Source: DAOTXS01 sp034433515 (GTDB lineage Bacteria; Chloroflexota; Anaerolineae; UBA4142). Taken from it: a stretch of 64,000 nt of DNA. The position numbers and the translations under genes are program-made. The notes below the pieces were generated by a model that did no database searches, was not told the origin of the DNA, and worked only from the letters and a program-made list of their open reading frames with translations. Location: positions 62,001 to 126,000 of the forward strand of contig DAOUAL010000057.1 of the NCBI GenBank assembly GCA_034433515.1. Reading direction: 5' to 3'. How positions within the stretch are numbered: position 1 is the stretch's first letter; every line of letters begins with the position of its first letter. Below are positions 51,413 to 60,125 of this stretch, piece by piece.

Positions 51413-51620
51413 GCTTAGCCTAGCTTTCGCACTTGCGCCGTCAAATAGACCCTGTGGCTAGTGCAACAACATGAAATAGTTGCATACCAGACCGATGGAA
51501 AAATGGTTACCGAGACGAAGTATCAGTGGCCACGACGCACTTTCATGTTGGTGCACTACTAGTTCAGCCGCTCACACGCCTTCTTATTGGTCAGGCGAGG
51601 GTGCGAAAGCAAGGCTTAGC
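51413..51620. repeat. Composite nested repeat, right copy (inverted)
   Basis: Inverse complement of the unit at 48318-48530: arm 51413-51457 corresponds to 48488-48530 and arm 51563-51620 to 48318-48378. It encloses the CTAG element copy C. The enclosed CTAG element keeps the same plus-strand orientation as in the left copy, unlike the arms. Confidence 0.85.
51458..51562 (+). repeat. CTAG-bounded palindromic element, copy C (subtype 1)
   Basis: A 105-bp copy bounded by CTAG on both sides, very close to copies A and B (common core CCAGACCGATGGAAAAATGG) with a 4-bp deletion in the middle. It is nested in the composite repeat 51413-51620. Confidence 0.87.
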
Positions 51621-52002
51621 GGTGCGTTGAGGCATAGGTTTGTTTCTTCCCGGTAAAGTAGCAAAATTATAGCACGAAACAAACCAAATACAAGGGGTGT
51701 TTGTTCACGGCCAGGGCTGTTGCAAAGTCGGATCGGGCGAAAGTCGCAGCCACCAACACCCCAAGCCTGCCTTCGCCGGCTGGATTCTAGCCGACGCAGG
51801 TCGGCTTCGGGTAGTTGTCGCAAGCGTTCACAGACGAGTCGGCGACTCGTCTGTACTATCGCCGAAATCGAAAGGGCGTGAACGCTTGCGATCGCAAGCG
51901 TTCACGCCGAAGACTCAATCATTCACCGAAATCGAAAGGGCGTGAACGCTTGCGATGGCAGTGGTTTTAACCGCCTGTCAAGGGACTTGGTCCCGGTTCA
52001 CG
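51621..52002. repeat. Gene-free block of palindromes and short tandem repeats
   Basis: It contains a 25-bp palindrome with 12-bp arms around one G (51830-51854), a perfect 34-bp palindrome (51875-51908) centred on GCGATCGC, and two direct copies of a ~34-base word (51862-51895 and 51926-51959). The words at 51770-51845 are rearranged relatives of the repeats at 33047-33108. I see no coding region here. Confidence 0.75.
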
Positions 52003-52009
52003 GCAACAA

Positions 52010-52038
52010 AAAATCTGGAAGCAAGTCTTCCAGATTTT
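52010..52038 (-). terminator. Rho-independent terminator of the two-component operon
   Basis: A 12-bp stem (52010-52021 with 52027-52038). On the minus strand it is followed by a T-rich tract (complement of 52006-52013). It starts at the histidine kinase stop codon. Confidence 0.75.
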
Positions 52039-53446
52039 ATTTTACTAACGGCAACCACACCGTAAACGTGGTCCCTTTGCCCACCTGGCTCTGCACCTGA
52101 ATCTTGCCGCCGTGCTGATCCACAATCCACTTGCAAATGGACAAGCCCAAGCCGGTGCCGCCTTTTTCTCGCGCGCGCGCCTTGTCCACGCGATAAAACC
52201 GATCAAAGATGTGGGGCAAGTCTTTTTCGGGAATGCCGATACCGGTATCCCGCACATCCACCCGCACCCACTCCCCTTCGCGCACAAAGGACAAGGTGAC
52301 CTCGCCGCCGCTGGGGGTGTACTTGATCGCATTGTCCATCAAATTCAAGAACAGTTGTTTTAACCGATCTGCATCGCCTAGCACTTGAACTTGATCCTCC
52401 GCGCCCAATGATACCTTGATGCCGGTCGCCGTCAAACGCGCTTGACGATAGACATCCAGCAAGAGCGTATCCAACTCGACCTTTTGCTTTTCGATCTGAA
52501 CCCCGGCATCGGCTTGGGCAAGCAAGAGCAAGTCTTGCACCAACCGCTGCATCCGTGCGGCTTCGGAGTCAATCGCCTTGAGAGCAATCTCACGGGCGGT
52601 GGCATCTTGATCACCATTCCGGCGCAAGAGATCGAGATTACCGCGAATCGCGGTCAGCGGCGAACGCAATTCATGCGAGACATCCGCCACAAAGCGTTGT
52701 TGTGCACGAAACAACTCTTCGATCCGTCCCAGCATTTCGTTAAACGTCGCCGCCAACCGGCCCACTTCATCCTGGGTGGGCTTGTGTTCGATGCGACGCG
52801 CCAAATCGTTCGAGCGTGCGATCGAGTGCGCGGTTTGTGTGATGCGATCAATCGGCGCGAGCGCACTCCCTGCCAACATCGCCCCCACGATGGAGGCGAT
52901 CAACAATCCCAGCACAATGCCCCCAAGGAGCAAGAATCCGAGTCGTCGCAAGGTGGCATTGACACCTTGGAGCGATTCGGCAACGACGATCACAGCAATC
53001 ACTTGATTACGAACAGTCAACGGCGCGGCATAGACGCGCAAAGGGATTCGATCATTGAGCAAATTAGAATAGGCATCCTTGCCTTGCGCCACTCGCTCGA
53101 AGGTATCGGGGTCAATGGCAAGCGTTTGGGTCCCCAAATTTTCTGAACGCGAGAGCGCGACCCCTTCCAAACTCGAAATCTGAACAAAGACGCCGGGGGT
53201 GGCAAAGGCATTGGCGCTCGGAATGGTCAAACGACCGCCACGCAAAATAAAAATGCGCGGCTCGGTTTGCAGTTCCAGCGCAGTCGCCAGACTACTTTGC
53301 ACTTCGGAGGCACGCAATTGCAAACGCGTGTCCACTTCACTGTAAAGACTGAAGGCGAAAACGGCAAAGAGCGCGCCAGCAAAAATCAGCAAAATGACAG
53401 CGAGGAGGAAAACATACCACAGGGTTAATCGCAGACGAATAGACAT
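52037..53446 (-). CDS. Sensor histidine kinase
   Basis: A 469-residue membrane sensor kinase. Transmembrane helices near residues 8-33 and 168-195 frame a ~135-residue extracytoplasmic sensor with no named fold. A HAMP linker follows, then HisKA with the phospho-acceptor His in DVSHELRSPLTAI, and the ATPase domain with DNAIKYTPSG (N box), DTGIGIPEKDLPHIFDRFYRVD (G1/F) and GGTGLGLSICKWIVDQHGG (G2). It partners the OmpR-type regulator encoded 6 bases upstream. The stimulus is unknown. Confidence 0.93.
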   Translation of the reverse strand: MSIRLRLTLWYVFLLAVILLIFAGALFAVFAFSLYSEVDTRLQLRASEVQSSLATALELQTEPRIFILRGGRLTIPSANAFATPGVFVQISSLEGVALSRSENLGTQTLAIDPDTFERVAQGKDAYSNLLNDRIPLRVYAAPLTVRNQVIAVIVVAESLQGVNATLRRLGFLLLGGIVLGLLIASIVGAMLAGSALAPIDRITQTAHSIARSNDLARRIEHKPTQDEVGRLAATFNEMLGRIEELFRAQQRFVADVSHELRSPLTAIRGNLDLLRRNGDQDATAREIALKAIDSEAARMQRLVQDLLLLAQADAGVQIEKQKVELDTLLLDVYRQARLTATGIKVSLGAEDQVQVLGDADRLKQLFLNLMDNAIKYTPSGGEVTLSFVREGEWVRVDVRDTGIGIPEKDLPHIFDRFYRVDKARAREKGGTGLGLSICKWIVDQHGGKIQVQSQVGKGTTFTVWLPLVK

Positions 53447-53452
53447 AGTCCG

Positions 53453-54127
53453 CTAATCTTCGCGCAACGCATACCCCACACCACGCACGGTTTGAATGAG
53501 TCGCGGTTCATTGCCGGCTTCTAATTTGGTGCGCAGGTAACGAATATACACTTCGAGGATGTTGGATTCGCCATCAAAATCATAACCCCAGATGCGATCA
53601 TAAATCATCTCACGCGAGAGAACTTGGCGTGGATGGCGCATAAAAAAGTGCAGGAGATCAAATTCCTTGGTCGTGAGTTCGATTTTGCGGTTGCCACGCG
53701 TTACTTCGCGCGTGGTTACATTCAAGGTGAGGTCTGCAAATCGAAAGATCGTCTCTTCGGTGGTCCGACTTCGGCGCAAGAGGGCGCGGACACGGGCAAT
53801 CAATTCTTCAAACGCAAACGGTTTGACCACATAATCGTCCGCGCCAACTTCAAACCCTTTGACCCGATCCGCGACCGAATCTTTGGCGGTGAGCATCAAA
53901 ATCGAAACCGGTCCGCCGGCGCGCAAGCGGCGACACACTTCCCAGCCATCCAAGCCAGGCAGCATAATATCCAAGATCACCAAATCGGGCGGGTTGTCGC
54001 GGGCGGCTTGCAAACCACTTTCGCCATCGTGGCGCACGTCCACCTGATAACCTTCGTACGTTAAACCGCGTTTAAGAAAATCGGCGATCCGTTGTTCATC
54101 TTCGATGACTAGAATTCGTTCTGCCAT
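53453..54127 (-). CDS. OmpR-family response regulator
   Basis: A 224-residue regulator. The receiver has the acidic pair in VIEDEQ, the phosphorylated Asp53 in VILDIMLPG, Thr in LTAKD and Lys in VVKPFAFEELIARV. The C-terminal winged helix (TTREVTRGNRKIELTTKEFDLLHFF … GVGYALRED) is of the OmpR/PhoB type. It is the first gene of the pair with the kinase, and is itself preceded 6 bases upstream by the exported-domain protein gene. Targets are unknown. Confidence 0.95.
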   Translation of the reverse strand: MAERILVIEDEQRIADFLKRGLTYEGYQVDVRHDGESGLQAARDNPPDLVILDIMLPGLDGWEVCRRLRAGGPVSILMLTAKDSVADRVKGFEVGADDYVVKPFAFEELIARVRALLRRSRTTEETIFRFADLTLNVTTREVTRGNRKIELTTKEFDLLHFFMRHPRQVLSREMIYDRIWGYDFDGESNILEVYIRYLRTKLEAGNEPRLIQTVRGVGYALRED

Positions 54128-54133
54128 AGTGAC

Positions 54134-54940
54134 TCAATGCCAAATAAATTTCCAAGTTTCGCTGGGCGGTGAAATAGGTTGATTACCCGGCTCGCGTTTG
54201 ATTTGCACAAACCACGTATAGGTATCCTCCTTGGCTTGATGATACAATTCAAATCCGCCACCCTCGTAAATCCGTCGCAAGGCAAGGAATTGATCCTTGG
54301 TTCTGCCGGCAACCGTCTTGAGCGCGCCGGTTTTGTCCGTGTACGTGATGACAATTTCGTACCAATCGTTGGGACCCAAAACGCATGGCTCGCACGTCCA
54401 GCGAAAGGTGATGGCGGCTGTCGCTTGACCTTCGCCCGTCCAAACCCCGCCGTTCGGAAGGGGGCCCACAATCTTGGGCGCAGGGAACACGTACAGCGAT
54501 GTGGGCGAAGGCGGCGGAGCGATGGTGCGAGTAACGATGCGAGTAGCCGTTGGCAATGCCGGCGTCACCGTCCGAAAGGGAGTTTCGGTCGCTGGAATGA
54601 GCGTTGCCGTGGCAGAGGGCAAGGGTGTATCGGTGGGAAAAATGATCAGCGGCAGGGTTGCGGTAGCCCCGCGCAACAGCGGCGATTCGGGGGTGGGCGC
54701 CAAGGGCGCGACAAACAACACCATCCCGGTCACGATAAACATCACCACGAGCAACACGCCAATCAAAATCAAGCCGCGATATGTCTGCTCCGTCGCACGC
54801 TCTTGATCCAAAGAGAACAAGGTGGTACGCGATAAACGTTGCGCATCCACCAACATATGGATGCCGAACAAGATGCCAAAGATCAAGAGGAGATAAATCC
54901 AAAGCGCATACGTTTTGACAAAGGTAACCAACGAAGCCAA
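54134..54940 (-). CDS. Membrane-anchored protein with extracellular beta-rich domain
   Basis: A 268-residue protein. Two hydrophobic helices (about residues 10-28 and 55-80) flank a short cytoplasmic loop; a Thr/Pro-rich linker (about 85-150) leads to a ~115-residue C-terminal domain beginning PKIVGPLPNGGVWTG and containing WYEIVITYTDKTG. That layout resembles an Ig-like or carbohydrate-binding module outside the cell. No family recognised. It is 6 bases upstream of the response regulator gene, so it may be part of the same operon and sensory system. Confidence 0.6.
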   Translation of the reverse strand: MASLVTFVKTYALWIYLLLIFGILFGIHMLVDAQRLSRTTLFSLDQERATEQTYRGLILIGVLLVVMFIVTGMVLFVAPLAPTPESPLLRGATATLPLIIFPTDTPLPSATATLIPATETPFRTVTPALPTATRIVTRTIAPPPSPTSLYVFPAPKIVGPLPNGGVWTGEGQATAAITFRWTCEPCVLGPNDWYEIVITYTDKTGALKTVAGRTKDQFLALRRIYEGGGFELYHQAKEDTYTWFVQIKREPGNQPISPPSETWKFIWH

Positions 54941-54958
54941 AGCCCCACTCCGCTCAAA

Positions 54959-55288
54959 CTATTTTCGCTTCTTCTCCAACTTGGATTGGCAGGCAATACA
55001 CAAGGTGGCGGAGGGCATCACTTCTAGTCGTTCGGGGGCGATGGGTTGACCGCAATTATCACAAATGCCGTACTTGCCCGCAGCGATGCGGGCCAAGACC
55101 AAATCAATCTGGGCAAGGCGTTTTTTCTGATCGCTCGCCAACCAATTCGATTGTTCTTTGGCTTGCGCCATTGCCGCCAAATCTGCTTCATCTCCCCGCG
55201 CCACTTCGGGCGGTGGAATAGAACGCGCCAAAAGTTGCGCGCGTTCCTCTTCGAGTTTTTTCTTGATTGCTTCCAAGTCCAATGCCAT
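54959..55288 (-). CDS. TraR/DksA-family C4 zinc-finger protein
   Basis: A 109-residue protein with a helical coiled-coil arm (residues ~5-65) and a C-terminal C4 zinc finger: CDNCGQPI, then CIACQ. These match the TraR/DksA family, which enters the RNA polymerase secondary channel or serves a similar role; YocK/YteA-like members are common in Gram-positive bacteria. The tip acidic residues of DksA are not clearly matched, so its effect on polymerase is open. A possible G+C hairpin lies upstream at 55311-55349. Confidence 0.85.
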   Translation of the reverse strand: MALDLEAIKKKLEEERAQLLARSIPPPEVARGDEADLAAMAQAKEQSNWLASDQKKRLAQIDLVLARIAAGKYGICDNCGQPIAPERLEVMPSATLCIACQSKLEKKRK

Positions 55289-55373
55289 CGGGATTCTTCC
55301 TGATCACGTAAAACGCAGAGCGGAGCGTAAGAGGATGCGCCGCTCCGCCCGCCGAGTTCACTCACCGGTGTGG

Positions 55374-56477
55374 TCAAATCATACCATAGCGTTGCAAGGC
55401 TGCTTCCAAGATTCCGTTAATCAGCGCGACGAAATTTACACCATCCGCCTCGCCTGCCATGACAATGTCGCTAATACCTTCTTGCAAACCGGCAAGCGGA
55501 TTGATTTCCAAAATCATCGGTTCGCCGGTGTCTTGGCGCACTCTCAAGTCCACGCGCGCAAAATCTGTACATTCCAGCGCGGCAAAAGCCCCCGCCGCAT
55601 ATTTTTCCATTTTTGCCCACAAGCGTTTGGAGATGGGTGCCGGGCAGGGATACTTGGGCACATCGTACAACTGACTCTTGATCACAGAGGTGTACAAGCC
55701 CCCTTGCTCCGGCGGACACGGCGCCAAGTCAATTTCCAACGGCGGAAAGACGCGCAACGTGTCCGGCACATTCGTCTTGATCTGTTTGGGTTTGGCATTC
55801 TTGAGCGCGCTGATCGGTTCTGGCGGCTTGCCGTCAACACGCGACTTGATCATCCAGGGCAAATTGCCCAACATTCCCACCGTGAACTCGCGTCCTTCGA
55901 TATACTCTTCCACCAGCGCGGGTTGATGATAGGTGTTGATGCACCATCGAACTTGATCGCGCAATGCGCGCGCAGTGCGGCACACCGATTTGGCGGTAAT
56001 GCCGATGCCGGAGCCTTCGTGGCTGGGCTTGACGAACAAAGGAAACTTGAGTTTAGGGTCCAGGCGTTCGTCCCCGGTCACAAAGGTTTGAAAGCGCGGC
56101 GTAGGCAACCCATAGAACGCCATGACCCGTTTTGCCATCGGCTTGTCGAGCGCCAGGGCTAACGTCATGACCTTGGAACCGGTGTAGGGGATGCGCAGAG
56201 CATCCAGAATCGCCGGGATTTGGGCTTCGCGCGATGCGCCATAATGCATTTCACACGTGTTAAAGGCAATGTCAATTTTATACCGAGAAAGTTTTTGTGC
56301 CAAATTGACATCGCCTTCCATCCCAATGACTTCGTGCCCTCCAAGGCGCAACACCCGTTCGATATTGGCGACCGTTTTCTCGCTATCCAATTCATTCCAC
56401 GCATCCCACGCTTCATCTTCGGCGTGAGGGGCATTTTGTTTTAGGTTATAAAGCAGAGCCACTGTAAATTTTTTCAT
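55374..56477 (-). CDS. D-alanine-D-alanine-ligase-like ATP-grasp enzyme
   Basis: A 367-residue ATP-grasp protein. FPLFVKPSHEGSGIGITAKSV (ATP-binding loop), ALVEEYIEGREFTVGMLG and ARVDLRVRQDTGEPMILEINPLAGL (metal- and substrate-binding strand) are typical of Ddl-type ligases. It is longer than a standard Ddl and has a ~30-residue insertion with PPEPISALKNAKPKQIKT, so a substrate other than D-Ala is possible. It lies downstream of a lysine-2,3-aminomutase-like gene with repeat copy D between them. Confidence 0.8.
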   Translation of the reverse strand: MKKFTVALLYNLKQNAPHAEDEAWDAWNELDSEKTVANIERVLRLGGHEVIGMEGDVNLAQKLSRYKIDIAFNTCEMHYGASREAQIPAILDALRIPYTGSKVMTLALALDKPMAKRVMAFYGLPTPRFQTFVTGDERLDPKLKFPLFVKPSHEGSGIGITAKSVCRTARALRDQVRWCINTYHQPALVEEYIEGREFTVGMLGNLPWMIKSRVDGKPPEPISALKNAKPKQIKTNVPDTLRVFPPLEIDLAPCPPEQGGLYTSVIKSQLYDVPKYPCPAPISKRLWAKMEKYAAGAFAALECTDFARVDLRVRQDTGEPMILEINPLAGLQEGISDIVMAGEADGVNFVALINGILEAALQRYGMI

Positions 56478-56484
56478 AGCAATT

Positions 56485-56593
56485 CTAGTAGTGCACCACC
56501 ATGAAAGTGCGTGGTGAAAACTCGATTTTTAGCCACGTCTGTCCACATCTTCCCATCAGTCTGGTAGGCAACTATTTCATGTTGTTGCACTAG
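56485..56593 (-). repeat. CTAG-bounded palindromic element, copy D (subtype 2)
   Basis: A 109-bp element with CTAG on both sides, inverted relative to copy E, whose core (CAGACTGATGGGAAGATGTG) it shares and which differs from subtype 1. It sits between the ATP-grasp start and the KamA-family gene, inside their possible operon. Confidence 0.85.
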
Positions 56594-56654
56594 AAGATGG
56601 ACGTTGGAAATCGAGCCTTGCTTTTCCAACGTCCAATTTCTTTCTCCACCCGAG

Positions 56655-58169
56655 TTAACGTGTTTTTCCGTTCCCACCGTTCCCGTTGGCTCGCGGTTTG
56701 CGCGGGGCCGTCGCTAACAACGAATCCAGCGGAAGCAATTCAGCGGCTTGAACGGTTTTGACCGGCAAGCGAATCTGCTGCTTGCGACGTGTCTTTTTCT
56801 CCGCATCGAGTTTCTTGACCCGCCGCTGTTTGCGACGCAAGCCCTCTGGCTCTAGCACCACCGCATCGCCCGCCAACAACTTGGCAACGCCTTCCTTGGG
56901 GGCGGCGCGTCGGCAATATTCGCAATGATCGGCTTGATGACGATCATAGGTATCGGGTTCGCTATAGGTGGCGATGACGCCTTCAAAGTTGCGGACGATG
57001 ACCTTGCGATCATTCATCGAGATGAGATAGTTGGGCATGAGGGGGACTTTGCCGCCGCCGCCGGGCGCATCAATACAAAAGGTGGGGACAGCAAAGCCGG
57101 TGGTGTGTCCTCGCAAGCCTTCGATAATCGAAAGCCCGACGCTGACCGGCGTGCGAAAATGTCCAATGCCTTGCGACAGATCGCATTGATACAAATAATA
57201 CGGCCGCACGCGATTGCGCACGCACTCGTGGACCAGGGCTTTCATAGTATTGACGCAATCGTTGATCCCCGCCATCAACACGGTTTGCGCGCCCAAGGGA
57301 ATGCCGGCGTCGGCGAGTTTGGCAAGCGCGGCGCGCACTTCGGGCGTGAATTCCTTGGGATGGTTGATGTGAATGTTGATCCATAGGGGATGATATTTGC
57401 GCAGCGTGGCCACCATCGTGTCAGTGATGCGTTGCGGCAAAAAGATGGGGAGGCGCGAACCGATCCGCAGAATTTCAACGGATTGGACGGCGCGGAACCG
57501 ACCGAGCGCGTAATCCAACATTTCGTCGGAGAGGAACAAGCCATCCCCACCGGAGAGGAGCACATCGCGCACTTCGGGATGCGCTTCCAAATATTGGGCA
57601 ATGGCTTCGATGCGACTTTTGTGCGCCGGCATGGCGCCCGTTCCAACCCAGCGGCGACGCGTGCAATGCCGACAGTAAGCCACACATTGATCCGTAATAT
57701 CCACCAAGACTCGATCGGGATAACGATGCACCAAGCCGGGGACAGGCATATGGGCATCTTCACCCAGCGGGTCTTCCAGGTCTGGATCGTCCACTACAAA
57801 TTCCGCCATGGTGGGGACCACTTGGCGCCGAATGGGACAGTGGGGATCGTGGGGATCCATTAACGCCGCAAAGTGCGGGGTGATGGCCACCCGCAAATCG
57901 GGTTTCAAGCGCATAGCTTGTTCTTCGTCCGGCGTTAGGTTGATCAGTTGCCGGAGTTGTTCCACCGTGGTAAGCCGGTGCTGCATTTGCCAGCGCCAAT
58001 CGTTCCACTGCTCTGGGGTAACGCCCGCCCAGAGTGGACTGCGTTGAGCAGGATGCAAGCCCTCATCGAAAACAAGCGTAACATCTTGGGGTGATCCGAC
58101 CGGCAGATGAGGACTTGCGCTAGTACCTGGCGGCTCCTTTTCGACATATTCAGTTGTCAAGGGTTCCAT
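56655..58169 (-). CDS. Lysine-2,3-aminomutase-family (KamA-like) radical SAM protein
   Basis: A 504-residue radical SAM, PLP-type enzyme. The cluster cysteines are Cys162, Cys166 and Cys169 in CVAYCRHC. DVLLSGGDGLFLSDEMLDYAL, then VPTFCIDAPGGGGKVPLMPNY near the PLP lysine region, are highly characteristic. A late CEYC motif and a ~75-residue basic tail (Lys/Arg-rich, RKQRRVKKLDAEKKTRRKQ) extend beyond the catalytic core. KamA makes beta-lysine; family members act on glutamate or other amino acids. With the ATP-grasp ligase it may build a beta-amino-acid product such as an osmolyte, which is inference. Confidence 0.85.
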   Translation of the reverse strand: MEPLTTEYVEKEPPGTSASPHLPVGSPQDVTLVFDEGLHPAQRSPLWAGVTPEQWNDWRWQMQHRLTTVEQLRQLINLTPDEEQAMRLKPDLRVAITPHFAALMDPHDPHCPIRRQVVPTMAEFVVDDPDLEDPLGEDAHMPVPGLVHRYPDRVLVDITDQCVAYCRHCTRRRWVGTGAMPAHKSRIEAIAQYLEAHPEVRDVLLSGGDGLFLSDEMLDYALGRFRAVQSVEILRIGSRLPIFLPQRITDTMVATLRKYHPLWINIHINHPKEFTPEVRAALAKLADAGIPLGAQTVLMAGINDCVNTMKALVHECVRNRVRPYYLYQCDLSQGIGHFRTPVSVGLSIIEGLRGHTTGFAVPTFCIDAPGGGGKVPLMPNYLISMNDRKVIVRNFEGVIATYSEPDTYDRHQADHCEYCRRAAPKEGVAKLLAGDAVVLEPEGLRRKQRRVKKLDAEKKTRRKQQIRLPVKTVQAAELLPLDSLLATAPRKPRANGNGGNGKTR

Positions 58170-58370
58170 TTTCTATAGGTACCATCCTTTCGATTTTTCT
58201 GATGGCACGCACAGCATGCCCACGTGCTCGTTCGATTATCAACGCGGAGTCTAGTCCGCTGGGTTGCTTTGGCGCGCGACCTCTTCTACGCTTCGCAGAA
58301 ACTCTGCGTCGTTGCGCGAACTTGGATCGTGCCGCAATCACACTCCTCTCAGAATGATTTCGCGGAGCGC

Positions 58371-59030
58371 TTAGGAATTGCCTGCAAAAATCCGTTCCAA
58401 GACATCCTCGCTACTGGTCGTAACCGCGACCACCTCGTCGCCGGCTTTGAGCGTGGTGTCACCGCTGGGAACGATTCCTTTGCCACCGCGAATAATCATT
58501 GGAATCACCACATCATCTGGAATTTTCAACTCGCGTAAAGGTTTATTGATCGCCGGCGAGCCCGGCGGAACTTTGGCTTCGAGAAACGAAACGCCTACAT
58601 CACGCAAGGTCAAGAGATGCACCAGCGATTGCGCCGGAATTTCGCGTTCGATCTGTGCAAGAATCAAATCCGTGACGGAAACTGTCTGATCAATGCCTAA
58701 AAGTTTAAAGATGTGCTCGTTCTTGGGATTGTTGATGCGCGCAATCGTTCGCTTGACCCCAAATTTTTTCTTTGCCATTTGGCAAATCATCAAATTATCT
58801 TCGTCGTCGCCGGTTACCGCAATGGCTAAATCACAGCGGTTCATCCCAGCTTCTTCCATCACAATCGAATCCGTACCATCGCCGCGCAGAACAATGCCGC
58901 CCAATTCCGCCGAAATGATGTCACATTTACGTTTGTCTCTTTCGATGATGAGGACTTCGTGTTCGTCCTGCAAAAGGGTCTTGGCGAGATAGTACCCGAC
59001 TTTGCCGCCCCCAACGATAATGATGTACAT
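58371..59030 (-). CDS. trkA: TrkA-type potassium channel regulatory protein
   Basis: A 219-residue RCK protein. The N-terminal Rossmann NAD-binding loop is VGGGKVGYYLAKTLL, followed by IIERDKRKCDIISAELGG and RGDGTDSIVMEEAG (TrkA_N). The C-terminal ~75 residues (VSFLEAKVPPGSPAINKPLREL) are TrkA_C. Such proteins gate Trk/Ktr potassium transporters in response to nucleotides. A partner TrkA_N-only gene lies 12 bases upstream, and the membrane subunit is not in the window. Confidence 0.9.
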   Translation of the reverse strand: MYIIIVGGGKVGYYLAKTLLQDEHEVLIIERDKRKCDIISAELGGIVLRGDGTDSIVMEEAGMNRCDLAIAVTGDDEDNLMICQMAKKKFGVKRTIARINNPKNEHIFKLLGIDQTVSVTDLILAQIEREIPAQSLVHLLTLRDVGVSFLEAKVPPGSPAINKPLRELKIPDDVVIPMIIRGGKGIVPSGDTTLKAGDEVVAVTTSSEDVLERIFAGNS

Positions 59031-59042
59031 CCACGCCTCGTC

Positions 59043-59456
59043 TTACTGCTTAGCATTACCCTTGATAAGATCGTAAATCTTGTCCGATCCCATCACAGTG
59101 GGGCAAACCGTTTCCATCAGGCCAAGGGAATGATACGTTTCTTCGCGAACCGGATCGTATAGTCGTGCGACGACGTGGGGAATGTGAAAAACGAGTTTGG
59201 CGATTTCCGCCGCCATTGCATTCGTATTATCCCCCGCGCTCAACGCCACAAACGCATCGGCGGTCTCGGCGCCGGCACGGCGCAAAATATCTTCATCAAT
59301 GCCAGTCCCCAGGACCATCTTGCCTTGAAAATCTTTGCCTAAGCGTGCAAACGAATCGCTCGTCCGGTCAATCACCGTAACCTGATGTCCTTCGCGATCC
59401 AAGCGACGGGCGAGGTGCGAACCCATTCGTCCGCATCCCAAAATAATCACCTTCAT
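59043..59456 (-). CDS. TrkA_N-domain protein lacking TrkA_C
   Basis: A 137-residue single TrkA_N domain (ILGCGRMGSHLARRLDREGHQVTVIDR, GTGIDEDILRRAGAETADAFVAL). It lacks the C-terminal regulatory domain of its neighbour, so it may form a heteromeric RCK with it. It is the first gene of this pair. Confidence 0.87.
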   Translation of the reverse strand: MKVIILGCGRMGSHLARRLDREGHQVTVIDRTSDSFARLGKDFQGKMVLGTGIDEDILRRAGAETADAFVALSAGDNTNAMAAEIAKLVFHIPHVVARLYDPVREETYHSLGLMETVCPTVMGSDKIYDLIKGNAKQ

Positions 59457-59521
59457 CCACTAACCTCCACGCTAATATACCACGAAGATTATCAGATGTA
59501 AAGAGGTTTTGCAAAATTTCT

Positions 59522-59977
59522 TCAGCGTGTTCTCGCGGGTGCACTCGCATCGTCGGGGGGTAATTCACGACAGAGCCAGACGCGACACGGTGCGTTTTGC
59601 AAAATATAGTTGGTGGTCGTCCCCAAAATGAATTCACCCAACGGCTTGCGGTACGGCACCCCGACGATAATCAAATCCATCTTGCGTTCGATGGCTTCAT
59701 TCACCAGCGCCGCGCCGGCAACGCGCGCTTGCAACAGTTCGGTGTTCAGCGAACCCTTGGCTGATTTGGCAACGCGCTCGGCATGATTCAGAATCAGTTC
59801 CCCCCGTTCGAGTTGCGGTGCATTCTCAGCGTTCAACGGTAGAGTACGTTGCACTTCGATCACGTGGATCGCCGAAACGTGTGCCTTGTCTTGACGCGCA
59901 ATCAAGACCGCCAGCCGAATGGCTTCTTCGTCCACTGGATGACCAGACACCGGCACTAGAATATGTGTGAATGCCAT
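59522..59977 (-). CDS. Universal stress protein (UspA family)
   Basis: A 151-residue UspA-fold protein. ILVPVSGHPVDEEAIRLAVLIA is the N-terminal strand-helix, and DLIIVGVPYRKPLGEFILGTTTNYILQNAPCRVWLC resembles the G-x2-G-x9-G-S/T ATP-binding pattern, in a partly degenerate form. It lies 65 bases upstream of the TrkA pair on the same strand, which fits the frequent pairing of Usp proteins with ion transport. Ligand unknown. Confidence 0.87.
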   Translation of the reverse strand: MAFTHILVPVSGHPVDEEAIRLAVLIARQDKAHVSAIHVIEVQRTLPLNAENAPQLERGELILNHAERVAKSAKGSLNTELLQARVAGAALVNEAIERKMDLIIVGVPYRKPLGEFILGTTTNYILQNAPCRVWLCRELPPDDASAPARTR

Positions 59978-60125
59978 AGCCCCTAACCTTTACGTTGGTC
60001 TTGCCCCCAAACAACAAGCCAACGCCGACTCGCGTTGGCTTTGATCGTCGTTGGATTTCCTGGGAATTCAACTGGATGATCTATCAAGATTTTACAATGG
60101 CATTTTGAGCCTGTCAAATTAAGAA

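Noticed and set aside
51887..51894. HIP1-type octamer GCGATCGC as a cyanobacterial signature
   Set aside because: It stands alone at the centre of a longer palindrome. Nothing else in the window points to cyanobacteria.
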